Notes: generated by a model from the letters alone, not told the origin. Counted from the stretch's first letter, positions 8,400-19,069 are shown. The stretch: 64,000 nt of DNA from Mesorhizobium sp. B2-4-3 (GCF_006442815.1 NZ_VFVL01000006.1:1-64000), one strand, 5' to 3'. Numbers and translations are program-made.

Positions 8400-9674
8400 A
8401 TGCACGACAAGTTGACAGGCATTTGTGCGACGCTTGACGAAATATCCATAAAAATGGAAGAAGCAAACAACACGGATACCCGTCTCTCGCAGTCCCAAAA
8501 CTGGCATTCTCCGCCTATAACACCCCGACAGCTGGCCGCTCTGCCTAGGTATATGGCAGAAATTATTCGTGGCGCTAATGTAGATGAGGTGTCAGAAGCT
8601 GACCAAGGCGCGCTAACGAGCGCACAAAGTGCATTGTCCGCCCTCCTGACCGATACTCTGCCTAATCTTTACTCCCAGCCGCAGCCCGGAGCTGCCGCCT
8701 ATCTGACCACCATTTCATACGCACAGATGCTCTTGGGACCAGTTCATGGGTGGGTGGCGGTACCCACCTCGGCATTGCCCAGTGCGCTAGCTCGCAAACT
8801 GAATAAGGCAGAGCGGGACTTGGCGGCGATTGTGCCCGACCAAACGGACCTTGAGAACAAGACGAGGAACATCCTCGAAGCCCACGACGCTGCGGAGGCT
8901 CTTCCGACCACTCTCCAGGAGCTGAAAGCCACTCTGAACGAGGTGCGGCAGGCATCAGCTAGTTCTTCTCAGTTCGTGGGGAAGATTGAGGAGAATGATA
9001 CGCGGGCGAGGTCAGCGGTCGAGACACTTCAGGCAGCACGGGATGAAGGCCAGAAGTTGGTCTCACAGGTCAGCGAGCAGTACCGAATTGCGACCACCGT
9101 TGGACTGGCTGCCGCGTTTGACACCCGTGCGGCGAAACTCAACGGGTCTTTGTATTTGTGGGTTGGTGGGCTGACGGTGGCCCTTCTGTCCCTCATGGTC
9201 GTCGGCGCTTATCGTCTGTCCGTTATGCGGGAGGCTTTGACAGCGACCCCATTCGATTCATCCCGTGTCTGGGTGCAAATCGTCCTCTCGATCCTCAGCG
9301 TCGCCGCTCCAATCTGGTTCGCCTGGATTGCGACCAAGCAAATCAGTCAACGCTTTCGACTGGCTGAAGATTACGCATTCAAGGCCTCAGTGGCGAAGGC
9401 CTATGAAGGCTACCGCCGTGAGGCTGTCCGAATCGATCCCGAATTTGAGAAAGCTCTGTTCGCGTCCGCGCTATCGCGACTGGATGAGGCTCCCCTGCGC
9501 CTGCTGGAGATGTCAACCCATGGAAGTCCTCTACACGAACTCGCAAATTCCAAGCTGGCTGGGAGACTTCTAGATCGTGTCAACGGTAATCGGAGAAAGG
9601 CAAAATCGAATGGGGCGGAATCGCCCGAAGCCAGTACCGCCGGGCTTACATCGCCGCAGCCCGACGCGGGATAA
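8400..9674 (+). CDS. Coiled-coil protein with two membrane segments, unknown function
   Basis: The 424-residue protein has a soluble N-terminal half and a predicted coiled coil (about 150-230, with LPTTLQELKATLNEVRQAS). Two membrane helices follow at about 252-271 and 291-312. A helical cytosolic tail (RLAEDYAFKASVAKAYEGYR) and a disordered C-terminus close it. The GGGGGAGGGAATAA stretch before ATG 8400 is a good ribosome site. The layout, coiled coil plus two helices plus tail, recurs among unnamed proteins of mobile elements, sometimes beside defence genes. No enzyme motif is seen. Confidence 0.7.
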   Translation: MHDKLTGICATLDEISIKMEEANNTDTRLSQSQNWHSPPITPRQLAALPRYMAEIIRGANVDEVSEADQGALTSAQSALSALLTDTLPNLYSQPQPGAAAYLTTISYAQMLLGPVHGWVAVPTSALPSALARKLNKAERDLAAIVPDQTDLENKTRNILEAHDAAEALPTTLQELKATLNEVRQASASSSQFVGKIEENDTRARSAVETLQAARDEGQKLVSQVSEQYRIATTVGLAAAFDTRAAKLNGSLYLWVGGLTVALLSLMVVGAYRLSVMREALTATPFDSSRVWVQIVLSILSVAAPIWFAWIATKQISQRFRLAEDYAFKASVAKAYEGYRREAVRIDPEFEKALFASALSRLDEAPLRLLEMSTHGSPLHELANSKLAGRLLDRVNGNRRKAKSNGAESPEASTAGLTSPQPDAG

Positions 9675-9736
9675 TAACCCGAAAGTCATAGCTGAAGCGG
9701 GCCAATTGTCGGCTGAATGTCTCCGCTGATGGCATG

Positions 9737-11452
9737 CTATTTTGACTTCTTGCGTCCGGCGACTGTTGCCGAGGCTGCCCCTTTAGACCGCTTTGTGCCG
9801 CGCTTGACGACCTTCCCAACCGGGCGCCTTGCCTGAACACGAACACTTTCCGTCGATGGCCTCCAACTCGTCTCCTCCACCTCGAAGCGCGGTAACTTCC
9901 CGATTTCCCTTGCTAGCGCACTGGGCGGGAAATCGCCGTATCCCTCGCGAGCATCCTCACGGCCACTCCCAAGCATGTAGTCACGATGCTGCTTGTCCAT
10001 GTCGTGGGCGCGCGAGAGCGTCGTGAACAGATGCCGCCAAGCGTGATTTGGCTTTCCTCCCGGTGCCGGAATCTTCAGCTCTTTTGTGATCCAGGCACTG
10101 ACTCTGTTTCCCACCTCCTGAGACCGTGGCTTGCCTGTCAGCGTGGTGAGGTCGGTTTCATTGGGATAAGGAACATAGAAGACCGGGCCGTCGCCCACTT
10201 CCTTGAACATCTCCAACAGGCCCAACTCTACAAGGTGCGGATGAACGGCGGTCATCCACGCCTTGCCACTCTTCGTGGAACCGGCTTCAGGCGCAATGAA
10301 GAAATAGGGCGTATCACCGTCCACCCTGACATCCACGCCGCGAAGCTGGGTGATCTCCGTCACCCGCAACCCGGTGTAGGCGCAAATCCACGGCACCCAA
10401 AAGAGGGCGCGCTTGTGGGGCGCCGAGACACTCTTCGGGCTGCCTTTGAACGTGGCACCGAGGATAGCCTTGGCCTCCTCCATGTCGTAGCCCTTCTTGC
10501 CCGGCGTGGGGCCATCTCTTCGATCTCGAATGTCGCTAGCCACGTTTGCCGGTAGGCTGAACTCCCTAACAGCATGTGTGAGGACCGCGCTCAACGCTGC
10601 GAGCGCCTTGCCGTTGATCTTCGACGGCGCAAGCCCCTCAGCTATCAATTCATCACGCCACTTCCGAACGTCCGCGCTTGTCACGTCCTGAGCGTTCCGA
10701 TGCCCGCTGCTCTTGACGAATTTGTCGAGGTCTCGCGCGTAGTCACTCTTGGTCTTCTCCTTGAGACTCTGCGTCGCGAACTTATGGTCAAGCAAGGCGA
10801 ACAAGTCCAAGTCCCCCGCCGCCCGTGGCGCTGGCTTGGCCTCACCGCGCTCGGCCTCCCAATCGGGGAAACGCTTTCGCGCTTCGTCAGGCGAATAGTC
10901 GCCTCCGGCCTTCCTGAGATTGGTTTCAGCCGCAAGCTGGATTGCCTTGAAGGCCGCGTGGACGACGCGAGTCCGACTGAGGAGATCGGTGTTGACGCCC
11001 TTCTCGACGAACAGTTCATCGACTGTCGGTCCGAACCAGCGCTCAAGCTCACCGCCCTCCTCCTTGCTCTTGTTCAACCGGAGGACTTGTTTCCAAATCC
11101 CTTCCTCGCCCGGCTCACTGTCCATCATGTCGACCAAGCGAGCGTAGAGGACGCCCGCAAGGGCCTGGATTTGCTTGTTGTTGAGCGGCTGGGGGCCTTG
11201 CCTGAACCGCTGCCAGAACTCATGGAGTGCAGCATCGGCCTCGCGATGACGCCTTTTGGCTTCTTCGCGGTCTTTCGTACCAAGGCTGACCTTGACGGTT
11301 GCGCCCGCTTTCACTGTTTTGATGGTCCCTCCAACGGGAATTGCCACCCTTCCATCCAGTGGTAAATTCTTCAAATCGGAGGGCGCGCGTTGCCGAAGGT
11401 AATAGACACCCGTCTTTGGATGTTGCTGAGGTCCAGGCATTTTCAAGCTCAT
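9737..11452 (-). CDS. Tyrosine-type site-specific integrase
   Basis: From ATG 11452 the protein has 571 residues. The N-terminal arm-binding part (MSLKMPGPQQHPKTGVYYLR) fits the DUF6538 type found in many proteobacterial integrases. The catalytic domain shows R363 in YTGLRVTEI, H470 and R473 in NHAWRHLF, and Y505 in REGYGDFP. The usual LGH box reads LGSGR, so one secondary catalytic His is replaced. The gene starts 80 bases from the 3' end of tRNA-Thr and reads away from it, as in elements that insert into tRNA genes. It is probably the recombinase that brought in the restriction locus. Confidence 0.92.
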   Translation of the reverse strand: MSLKMPGPQQHPKTGVYYLRQRAPSDLKNLPLDGRVAIPVGGTIKTVKAGATVKVSLGTKDREEAKRRHREADAALHEFWQRFRQGPQPLNNKQIQALAGVLYARLVDMMDSEPGEEGIWKQVLRLNKSKEEGGELERWFGPTVDELFVEKGVNTDLLSRTRVVHAAFKAIQLAAETNLRKAGGDYSPDEARKRFPDWEAERGEAKPAPRAAGDLDLFALLDHKFATQSLKEKTKSDYARDLDKFVKSSGHRNAQDVTSADVRKWRDELIAEGLAPSKINGKALAALSAVLTHAVREFSLPANVASDIRDRRDGPTPGKKGYDMEEAKAILGATFKGSPKSVSAPHKRALFWVPWICAYTGLRVTEITQLRGVDVRVDGDTPYFFIAPEAGSTKSGKAWMTAVHPHLVELGLLEMFKEVGDGPVFYVPYPNETDLTTLTGKPRSQEVGNRVSAWITKELKIPAPGGKPNHAWRHLFTTLSRAHDMDKQHRDYMLGSGREDAREGYGDFPPSALAREIGKLPRFEVEETSWRPSTESVRVQARRPVGKVVKRGTKRSKGAASATVAGRKKSK

Positions 11453-11531
11453 GTGTACCACCCCTGTGTACCAGACAGGCGGCAAAAAGACCAAGAAAGT
11501 CAGATAGTTGTTCCCAATCAATGGGATAGGC

Positions 11532-11606
<75 letters not shown>

Positions 11607-11829
11607 CTGCGATGGCGGCGCTTCTGCCATATCGAACCGGTAAGCGCAAGGCCAAGAAAAACCCAAAGCGTCGCATGTAATTCCCGCCAGCAATTATGCG
11701 GTTTGGGATGGCATGCGCGGCTGATCCATGGCGTGAAACCGGCTCTCTGCCCGCTTTCATGACATGGGCGCGTTAAAATGCTAGCCATTGCGGAATTGCG
11801 GCCGGCTGACCGCCGGTCAGGGATGGACG

Positions 11830-12006
11830 ATGAACGACAAGTCAAATCCACCGAAAAAAGGCGACAGCGAGCGTAAGGACCGGCTGGCCGAGGCGTTGCG
11901 GGCCAATCTGCAGAAGCGCAAGGCGCAGACGCGGTCGCGGCGCGCCGGCGATGCCGATCATCGGTCGGAAGGATTGCCGGCTGCTGGAAAAATGCACAAG
12001 GACTGA
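11830..12006 (+). CDS. Small conserved hypothetical protein upstream of murA
   Basis: This 58-residue protein begins MNDKSNPPKKGDSERKDRLA and is very rich in Lys, Arg and Asp, with no hydrophobic core. It is probably disordered or nucleic-acid binding. Short basic proteins of this look precede murA in related rhizobia, as I recall. The upstream in-frame ATG at 11788 is less likely because its extra residues look non-coding. The function is unknown. Confidence 0.6.
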   Translation: MNDKSNPPKKGDSERKDRLAEALRANLQKRKAQTRSRRAGDADHRSEGLPAAGKMHKD

Positions 12007-12147
12007 CCAAATCAGCCATACTGGCCGGCCACAGTTGGTCCGGTTTCAAGAAAATCCTATTTCTTGAACCAAGCCGGCCAATGGTCTAAGCCGGGCACAC
12101 TCAAACCGATTGAAGCGGCCTGTTCCGGGCCGAGGGGACGTTTTCTC

Positions 12148-13440
<1,293 letters not shown>

Positions 13441-13532
13441 CGCTTGCCCGCATCTGCCTCGGGCGAGTTGCACCGGCGGGAAAGACCGCATAACAGAGGG
13501 CTGAATTATCAACCTTCAGGTGCGCATTCGGC

Positions 13533-13967
13533 ATGGCAGCTCTCAAGCTCATCGCGCTCGACGAACAGGATCTGAGCATCGTCTCGGCGCATGTCCAGGA
13601 CGCCGTGATGAAGGTCTCCGATCTTGAATATCTGCCGGCGGCCAAGCGCTTCGTGCTGACCATGAACCGCTTCGTCTGGGAAGCGAAATCCGGCCTGTTC
13701 CGCCAGCACAACGAACGGCGCCAGAGCGTTCTGCATTTCGATCGCGTGCTCGGCGCCAAGACCAGCGGCATTGCGCGCGACAAGCCGGCCGAGGTGCTGT
13801 CGCTGCTGGCGATCAGCTTCATCGCCATCAGCAAGCCGGCCGGCATCGTCGAACTGGTGTTTGCGGGCGGCGGCACCATCATGCTCGACGTCGAATGCGT
13901 CGAGGCACGGCTTGCCGATGTCGGCGGCTCCTGGGAAGCCGCCTCGCGACCGGTGCACAGGGGCTAA
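13533..13967 (+). CDS. DUF2948 family protein
   Basis: The 144-residue protein begins MAALKLIALDEQDLSIVSAH and continues with strands such as LEYLPAAKRFVLTMNRFVWE. This is the pattern of DUF2948, a family that sits next to hisD in many Rhizobiales. Nothing in the sequence shows a catalytic site. It ends eight bases before hisD, so the two are probably co-transcribed. The family assignment is strong; its role is unknown. Confidence 0.88.
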   Translation: MAALKLIALDEQDLSIVSAHVQDAVMKVSDLEYLPAAKRFVLTMNRFVWEAKSGLFRQHNERRQSVLHFDRVLGAKTSGIARDKPAEVLSLLAISFIAISKPAGIVELVFAGGGTIMLDVECVEARLADVGGSWEAASRPVHRG

Positions 13968-13974
13968 AAGCGCA

Positions 13975-15267
13975 ATGGCGATTACGCTCCGACAGCAGGA
14001 CGCCGATTTCGAGCAACGCTTTTCGGCCTTCCTCACCACCAAGCGCGAGGTGTCTGCCGACGTCGAGGCAGTGGTGCGCGGCATCATCGAGCGCGTGCGC
14101 GCCGAAGGCGACAAGGCGTTGATCGACTACACGCTGAAGTTCGACAAAGCCGATCTCAACGCGCTCGGCATCGCCGTCTCGAAGGACGACATCGCCAAGG
14201 CCTATGAGGCGGCCGATCCGGCGACCGTCGAGGCGCTCAAATTCGCGCGTGAGCGTATCCGTTCGCATCACGAGCGGCAGAAGCCCAAGGACGACCGCTA
14301 CACGGATGCCGCCGGCGTCGAGCTCGGCTCGCGCTGGACGGCTATCGAAGCCGTCGGCCTTTACGTGCCGGGCGGCACGGCGAGCTATCCGAGCTCGGTG
14401 CTGATGAACGCCGTGCCCGCCAAGGTCGCCGGCGTCGAGCGCATCGTCATCGTCGTGCCGGCTTCGGGCGGCGTCGTCAATCCGCTGGTGCTGGTGGCCG
14501 CCGACCTTGCCGGCGTTGCGGAGATCTACCGCGTCGGCGGCGCGCAGGCCGTTGCAGCCCTTGCCTACGGCACCGAAACGATCAGGCCGGTCGCCAAGAT
14601 CGTCGGTCCGGGCAATGCCTATGTCGCGGCAGCCAAGCGCCAGGTGTTCGGCACCGTCGGCATCGACATGATCGCCGGGCCGTCGGAAGTGCTGGTGGCG
14701 GCCGACGCCGACAACGATCCGGACTGGATCGCGGCCGACCTTCTGGCGCAGGCCGAGCACGATATATCGGCGCAGTCGATCCTGATCACCGACGATGCAG
14801 AATTCGGCAAGGCGGTCGAGCAGGCGGTCGAACGCCAGCTCAAGGTGCTGGCGCGCGCCGAGACGGCGGCCGCGAGCTGGCGCGACTTTGGCGCGGTGAT
14901 CCTGGTGCCGACGCTGGAAGCCTCGCTACCGCTGGTCGACAGGATCGCGGCCGAGCATGTCGAGCTCGCTTTCGACGATGCCGAGGGCTTCTTTTCCAGG
15001 ATGCGCAACGCGGGCGCCGTGTTCATCGGCCGCCATACGCCGGAGGTCATCGGCGACTATGTCGGCGGCTCCAACCACGTTTTGCCGACAGCACGCTCGG
15101 CGCGTTTCTCCTCAGGTCTGTCCGTGCTCGATTTCGTCAAGCGCACATCGATCCTGAAGCTCGGGCCGGATCAGCTCAAGGCGCTGGCGCCCGCCGCGAT
15201 CGCGCTCGCCAAGGCGGAAGGCCTCGATGCCCATGCCCGCTCCGTCGCGATCAGGTTGAACATGTAG
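13975..15267 (+). CDS. hisD: Histidinol dehydrogenase HisD
   Basis: HisD is a zinc enzyme that oxidises L-histidinol to L-histidine in two NAD steps, the last reactions of histidine synthesis. The 430-residue protein carries the family signature [20 protein letters not shown] and the zinc-site region [10 protein letters not shown] near the C-terminus. The ATG at 13975 ([16 protein letters not shown]) is chosen because the frame upstream overlaps the DUF2948 gene. UPF0262 follows after two bases, so hisD is in the middle of an operon. Confidence 0.97.
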   Translation: MAITLRQQDADFEQRFSAFLTTKREVSADVEAVVRGIIERVRAEGDKALIDYTLKFDKADLNALGIAVSKDDIAKAYEAADPATVEALKFARERIRSHHERQKPKDDRYTDAAGVELGSRWTAIEAVGLYVPGGTASYPSSVLMNAVPAKVAGVERIVIVVPASGGVVNPLVLVAADLAGVAEIYRVGGAQAVAALAYGTETIRPVAKIVGPGNAYVAAAKRQVFGTVGIDMIAGPSEVLVAADADNDPDWIAADLLAQAEHDISAQSILITDDAEFGKAVEQAVERQLKVLARAETAAASWRDFGAVILVPTLEASLPLVDRIAAEHVELAFDDAEGFFSRMRNAGAVFIGRHTPEVIGDYVGGSNHVLPTARSARFSSGLSVLDFVKRTSILKLGPDQLKALAPAAIALAKAEGLDAHARSVAIRLNM

Positions 15268-15269
15268 CG

Positions 15270-15755
15270 ATGTCCGGCCACGACCAAACCCGCGACAGGC
15301 TGATCGACGTCGAGCTCGACGAATCGATCGGACGTTCGACGCCCGACGTCGAGCACGAGCGGGCCGTGGCGATCTTCGACCTCATCGAGGAGAACAGTTT
15401 TCGGCCGGTCAACGATGACGGCGCCGGCCCATACAGGCTGAAGCTTTCGCTGGCCGAGTCACGCCTGGTCTTCGCCGTCAGCCGCGAGAACAACGCCGAG
15501 GTGGTCACCCACATCCTGTCGCTGACGCCGCTGAGGCGCATCGTCAAGGACTACTACCTGATCTGCGAAAGCTATTACGAGGCCATCCGCTCCTCGACGC
15601 CCAGCCATATCGAGGCGATCGACATGGGCCGGCGTGGCCTGCACAATGAGGGCTCGCAGACGCTGATGGACCGGCTCGCCGGCAAGATCGAGATCGACTT
15701 CGACACGGCGCGCAGGCTGTTCACGCTGGTCTGCGTGCTGCACTGGCGAGGCTAG
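15270..15755 (+). CDS. UPF0262 family protein
   Basis: The 161-residue protein shows the conserved features of UPF0262: [20 protein letters not shown] at the start, then [20 protein letters not shown], and a C-terminal [17 protein letters not shown]. It starts two bases after hisD, indicating co-translation. The family is confined mainly to Rhizobiales and has no assigned role. The composite repeat at 15756 starts right at its stop codon. Confidence 0.92.
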   Translation: MSGHDQTRDRLIDVELDESIGRSTPDVEHERAVAIFDLIEENSFRPVNDDGAGPYRLKLSLAESRLVFAVSRENNAEVVTHILSLTPLRRIVKDYYLICESYYEAIRSSTPSHIEAIDMGRRGLHNEGSQTLMDRLAGKIEIDFDTARRLFTLVCVLHWRG

Positions 15756-15875
15756 ATCAGGATGATGTTTCGTTGAAACACCGTCCTCATCTAACTCTTT
15801 GTTGGAGCATGATCTTCTCCGAGAACCGGTTCCCATTTTTTGCGTGCGCTGACCTCCGGTTCGGGATCATGCTCT
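15756..15875. repeat. RIME-like composite palindromic repeat, copy 1
   Basis: Two hairpins follow the UPF0262 stop. The first pairs AGGATGATGTTTC with GAAACACCGTCCT (imperfectly); after an AT-rich linker (TCTAACTCTTTGTT) the second opens GGAGCATGATCTTC and closes GGGATCATGCTC. This two-palindrome build fits the intergenic mosaic elements (RIME) known from rhizobia. The naming is from memory. Confidence 0.7.
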
Positions 15876-15881
15876 CTTGTT

Positions 15882-15931
15882 GGAGCACGATCTTTTCCAA
15901 AAACCGGTTCCCACTTTTTGGGATCATGCTC
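15882..15931. repeat. RIME-like repeat, second-hairpin-only copy
   Basis: This copy holds only the second palindrome, GGAGCACGATCTTTTCC through GGGATCATGCTC, with the inner ACCGGTTCCCAC. It ends three bases before the GTG start of the phosphatase gene, so any upstream start of that gene would be repeat-derived. Confidence 0.7.
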
Positions 15932-15933
15932 TA

Positions 15934-16386
15934 GTGCTGGCCGCCCTGCCGCATTCGATCCTGTTCCTGTGCGGCATGAATGCCGTGCGCTCGCCGATCG
16001 CGGAACAGTTGGCGCGCCGCATGCTTCCCGCCACCACCTTCGTCGCTTCGGCCGGCGTGCGCGCCGGCGAGCGCGATCCGTTCGTCGACGCGGTGCTTGC
16101 CGAAGAGGGCCTGTCGCTCGGCGAGCGCCAGCCCAGGACACTGGAGGAGCTGGAGGACGACTATTTCGACCTGATCGTCACGCTGGCGCCGGAGGCGCAT
16201 CATGCGGCCCTCGAGCTCACCCGCTCGCTCGCCGTCGAGGTCGAATACTGGCCGATGCCCGACCCGACCGACACCGGCGGCACGCGCGAGCACATCATGG
16301 CCGCTTATCGCGACGTGCGTGAGCGGCTGAAAGCGCGCATAAGTCGACGTTTTGCGGCACCAGGGGCTGAAAACGCCCCGGATTAA
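15934..16386 (+). CDS. Low molecular weight protein-tyrosine-phosphatase-like protein
   Basis: With the GTG start at 15934 the protein has 150 residues and begins MLAALPHSILFLCGMNAVRS. It carries the P-loop C-x5-R-S of this fold (C13, R19, S20) and a candidate general-acid Asp in MPDPTD. Such proteins act as tyrosine phosphatases or as arsenate reductases; the sequence cannot tell which. A longer start at 15877 would add about 19 residues encoded by a repeat and is rejected. It precedes infA, as in related genomes. Confidence 0.85.
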   Translation: MLAALPHSILFLCGMNAVRSPIAEQLARRMLPATTFVASAGVRAGERDPFVDAVLAEEGLSLGERQPRTLEELEDDYFDLIVTLAPEAHHAALELTRSLAVEVEYWPMPDPTDTGGTREHIMAAYRDVRERLKARISRRFAAPGAENAPD

Positions 16387-16435
16387 GCTTGTTCACAAGC
16401 GGACGATTATCATATAGGTTCCGCGCAAATTCCGG

Positions 16436-16546
16436 TTGGAGTCGGATGATTTCAGGTCTGTCCGACCTGAAATCATCCGACTCCAAATCAAAGAGTGGGG
16501 CATGATGTCGCCCGAAAACCGCTTCACACTTTTCGGCATCATGCTC
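16436..16546. repeat. RIME-like composite repeat, copy 3 (left of infA)
   Basis: The first hairpin is a perfect 23-base inverted repeat (16436-16458 with 16464-16486; arm TTGGAGTCGGATGATTTCAG then GTC) around a 5-base loop. The linker AATCAAAGAGTG leads to a second palindrome with GCATGATGTCGCCCGAAAA and TTTTCGGCATCATGC. It lies between the phosphatase and infA. Confidence 0.85.
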
Positions 16547-16582
16547 TAGGCGCCGGAACAGCAATCCAAGCAAAGGTATCGA

Positions 16583-16801
16583 ATGCCGAAGGAAGAAGTC
16601 CTCGAGTTTCCAGGTGTGGTCACCGAACTGCTGCCCAATGCGATGTTCCGCGTGAAGCTCGAAAACGAACACGAAATCATCGCCCACACGGCCGGCCGCA
16701 TGCGCAAGAACCGCATCCGCGTGCTGACCGGCGACAAGGTCCTGGTCGAGATGACGCCTTACGACCTGACCAAGGGCCGCATCACCTACCGTTTCAAGTA
16801 A
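16583..16801 (+). CDS. infA: Translation initiation factor IF-1
   Basis: IF-1 binds the A site of the 30S subunit during initiation. The 72-residue protein is full length for the family, with an S1-type OB fold: [20 protein letters not shown], then [20 protein letters not shown] and the C-terminal [12 protein letters not shown]. It stands alone between two almost identical copies of a composite repeat, so it is probably transcribed on its own or read through from upstream. Confidence 0.98.
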
Positions 16802-16819
16802 CAGTCCGGCGCGAACCTA

Positions 16820-16927
16820 GAGCCGGATGATTTCAGGTCTGTTCGACCTGAAATCATCCGGCTCCAAATCAAAGAGTGGGGCATGATGTCGCCCGAAAAC
16901 CGCTTCACACTTTTCGGCATCATGCTC
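16820..16927. repeat. RIME-like composite repeat, copy 4 (right of infA)
   Basis: This copy matches copy 3 at all but three of 106 aligned bases. Two of the three changes are paired (16823 C and 16861 G against T and A in copy 3), so the 20-base stem stays perfect. It ends two bases before the maf ATG at 16930. Confidence 0.85.
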
Positions 16928-16929
16928 AC

Positions 16930-17556
16930 ATGAGCATCCTGCAGAAGCTCGTGCTTGCCTCGGGTTCGCCGCGCCGCATCGAACTCTTGCAGCAGGCCGG
17001 CATCGAGCCGGACCGGGTGTTGCCCGCCGATGTCGACGAGACGCCGCTGCGCGCCGAGCATCCGCGCTCGCTGGCCAAGCGCCTTTGCAAGGACAAGGCC
17101 GAGAAGGCGCTGGCCTCGCTGAAGAGCGAGGAGGACTATGCACCCGCCTTCATCCTCGCCGCCGACACGGTGGTGGCGGTCGGGCGGCGCATCCTGCCCA
17201 AGGCCGAGACGATCGACGACGCCATCAACTGCCTCGGCCTGCTTTCCGGCCGCTCGCACCGGGTCTATTCCGGCATCTGCCTGATCACGCCCGGCGGCAA
17301 GCTGCGCCAGCGGCTGGTGGAGACAAGGGTGCGCTTCAAGCGGCTGCCGCGCGAGGAGATCGACGCCTATGTCGCCTCGGGCGAATGGCGGGGCAAGGCC
17401 GGCGGCTATGCCGTGCAGGGCCTGGCCGGCTCGTTCGTCGTCAAGCTGGTCGGCTCCTACACCAATGTGGTCGGCCTGCCGCTCTACGAGAGCGTGGCGC
17501 TGCTTTCCGGCGAAGGCTTCAAGGCGCACCAGAACTGGCACGCTTCGCGCTCATGA
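16930..17556 (+). CDS. maf: Maf family nucleotide pyrophosphatase
   Basis: Maf proteins are nucleoside triphosphate pyrophosphatases that act on non-standard or modified nucleotides; the exact substrate is not clear from sequence. The 208-residue protein has the N-terminal motif [12 protein letters not shown], the family DADETPL-like [10 protein letters not shown], the Asp of LAADTVV, and the C-terminal [13 protein letters not shown]. The ATG at 16930 ([16 protein letters not shown]) is chosen because the frame upstream is repeat sequence. Its stop overlaps the yacG start (ATGA). Confidence 0.93.
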   Translation: MSILQKLVLASGSPRRIELLQQAGIEPDRVLPADVDETPLRAEHPRSLAKRLCKDKAEKALASLKSEEDYAPAFILAADTVVAVGRRILPKAETIDDAINCLGLLSGRSHRVYSGICLITPGGKLRQRLVETRVRFKRLPREEIDAYVASGEWRGKAGGYAVQGLAGSFVVKLVGSYTNVVGLPLYESVALLSGEGFKAHQNWHASRS

Positions 17557-17774
17557 GTCTGGACGACAAGGTCACGCCGCTGAGGCCGAAGCGGCCCTGC
17601 CCCGAATGCGGCAAACCCTCGGCGCGCGAGCACTACCCGTTTTGCTCGGTGCGCTGCAAGGACATCGACCTCAATCGCTGGCTGAAGGGCGCCTATGTCA
17701 TCCCCGTCCGCGACGGCGAAGAGGCAGAAGAGGACAGCCCGAAGCCGGGCCCGACGCCCAAGGACGAGCCGTGA
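17553..17774 (+). CDS. yacG: DNA gyrase inhibitor YacG (zinc finger protein)
   Basis: YacG is a small zinc protein that binds GyrB and inhibits gyrase in E. coli. The 73-residue protein has the family zinc site C-x2-C-x15-C-x3-C: CPECGKPS then [18 protein letters not shown]. The C-terminal tail is acidic and proline-rich. The start ATG at 17553 overlaps the maf stop by an ATGA, so the two genes are translationally coupled. Confidence 0.93.
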   Translation: MSLDDKVTPLRPKRPCPECGKPSAREHYPFCSVRCKDIDLNRWLKGAYVIPVRDGEEAEEDSPKPGPTPKDEP

Positions 17775-17839
17775 GCGGAGCCGGCGACAGGCCGTTTCCC
17801 GGCGATTTTTCTTTCCTGACGAAATCAACACCTAGGCGC

Positions 17840-17867
17840 TGGACAGGCAGAATTCCCGTGCTATAAC
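17840..17867 (+). promoter_or_regulatory. Likely sigma-70-type promoter of tRNA-Phe
   Basis: TGGACA and TATAAC stand 16 bases apart, close to the -35 and -10 consensus. The tRNA begins about 70 bases downstream, a normal leader length. The match is by eye only. Confidence 0.5.
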
Positions 17868-17938
17868 CCACGCGCTTTCAAGGGGCGCCGCTGGCGCCTT
17901 CGCGAAACCCGGCAGGCGCATCCCGTTAGCCGGCACAG

Positions 17939-18014
<76 letters not shown>

Positions 18015-18523
18015 TCAACTTTAAGTTGCATTTTCACCCCGTAATTACTTGTTTTTCATAATAAATTTTTGATACAACCATTGCGTCAGTCATGATCCTC
18101 TTTTGGTGTTGGTATTTTTGTGGGTATCCAGCTGTCTGATGTATTTTGCCAATTTGGCGGGATGAACAACCAAGTTCCTGGCTTAGCGCAGTTTTTCAAT
18201 CGTTTAGGGCACTCAGTTCGAATCCGAGAATTGGAATCGAACCGCCGCCAAAGATAATCCCACCGGAAGACAGAGACCGACAGCTATGCCGGCCATCCCG
18301 CGCGACATCCGCTTGTCGACGACGATGTCCGCCTCGAAACCAGCAAAGCCGAATTCCAGGGCGAAATGGGCGCGGTGCTGCCACGGGACCTCTCTCGCCG
18401 CCGGCGCAGAGCAGTTCACCGCAGACAGGGAGATATGAGATGCGTTTTCACACTTAACCGTCACCTTCGACAAGGTAGGCCTGACGCCGTGATGGCAAAG
18501 CAAAAAGTGGCCCGATAAGGTGA
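18015..18523. other. Gene-free spacer after tRNA-Phe
   Basis: No convincing gene is seen. The first 165 bases are much richer in A and T than their surroundings, and 18216-18226 repeats GTTCGAATCCG of the tRNA T loop. Open frames at 18146-18457 (plus) and 18213-18503 (minus) have arginine- or low-complexity-rich translations and no ribosome site. It may be the scar of an old integration at the tRNA. Confidence 0.5.
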
Positions 18524-19069
18524 TCAGAAGCTATCGACGCGATCGCGAGTCAGGTTCGAGGGCGCCATGGGATTCATGCGTTCGAGCGTCCGGTCTTTCA
18601 GAATGAATTGATGCCAGAGCGCGATCAGCGCGTGCAGGCCTGCCAGCCAAAGGATCAGTGTTCCGCCGGTTTCGTGCAAGTCGGCGATCTCTCCCGGCGC
18701 GCCTTGCACCGGCGCCGTCAGGCTCGGCAGACCGATACCAAGAAACGAGACCGGCACGCCGAGCCGCGAGGCGGCGTACCAACCGCTCAGCGGCAGCGCT
18801 ATGAGGAGAATGTAGAGGAGCGTGTGTCCTGCACGCGCTGCAATGTCCAGCCATCGTTTCTGCGGATCTTCGATAATGGGCGCGGCGCCCAGCCATCGGG
18901 CCAGTAGACGAGGAACGACCAACAGCAAGACGGCAAGGCCTACTGTAAAGTGCACGTAGGAGGGGTCCGTCCGCGCGTGTCGGCCCCCTACGGCCGTGAA
19001 CCACGCGACCACCACGAGCACCGCCGTCAGCCAATGAATTGCGATCGTGGTCTGCGAATAGCGATGCAT
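18524..19069 (-). CDS. Cytochrome b561 family protein
   Basis: The 181-residue protein has four hydrophobic segments and the His pattern of bacterial b561 (IHWLTAVLVVVAWF near the start, GHTLLYILLIALPLSGWY, LHETGGTLILWLAGLHALIA), which would hold two b haems in the inner membrane. Such proteins pass electrons between quinol and periplasmic or cytoplasmic partners. The ATG at 19069 has GGGCAA upstream. It is transcribed away from the universal stress gene. It stands at the left edge of the low-oxygen block. Confidence 0.9.
   Translation of the reverse strand: MHRYSQTTIAIHWLTAVLVVVAWFTAVGGRHARTDPSYVHFTVGLAVLLLVVPRLLARWLGAAPIIEDPQKRWLDIAARAGHTLLYILLIALPLSGWYAASRLGVPVSFLGIGLPSLTAPVQGAPGEIADLHETGGTLILWLAGLHALIALWHQFILKDRTLERMNPMAPSNLTRDRVDSF

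Noticed and set aside
15877..15933. Longer start for the LMW phosphatase gene
   Set aside because: The extra codons lie in a palindromic repeat, so GTG 15934 is preferred.
18146..18503. Open frames in the spacer after tRNA-Phe
   Set aside because: No ribosome sites, no hydrophobic core and no recognisable motif on either strand.
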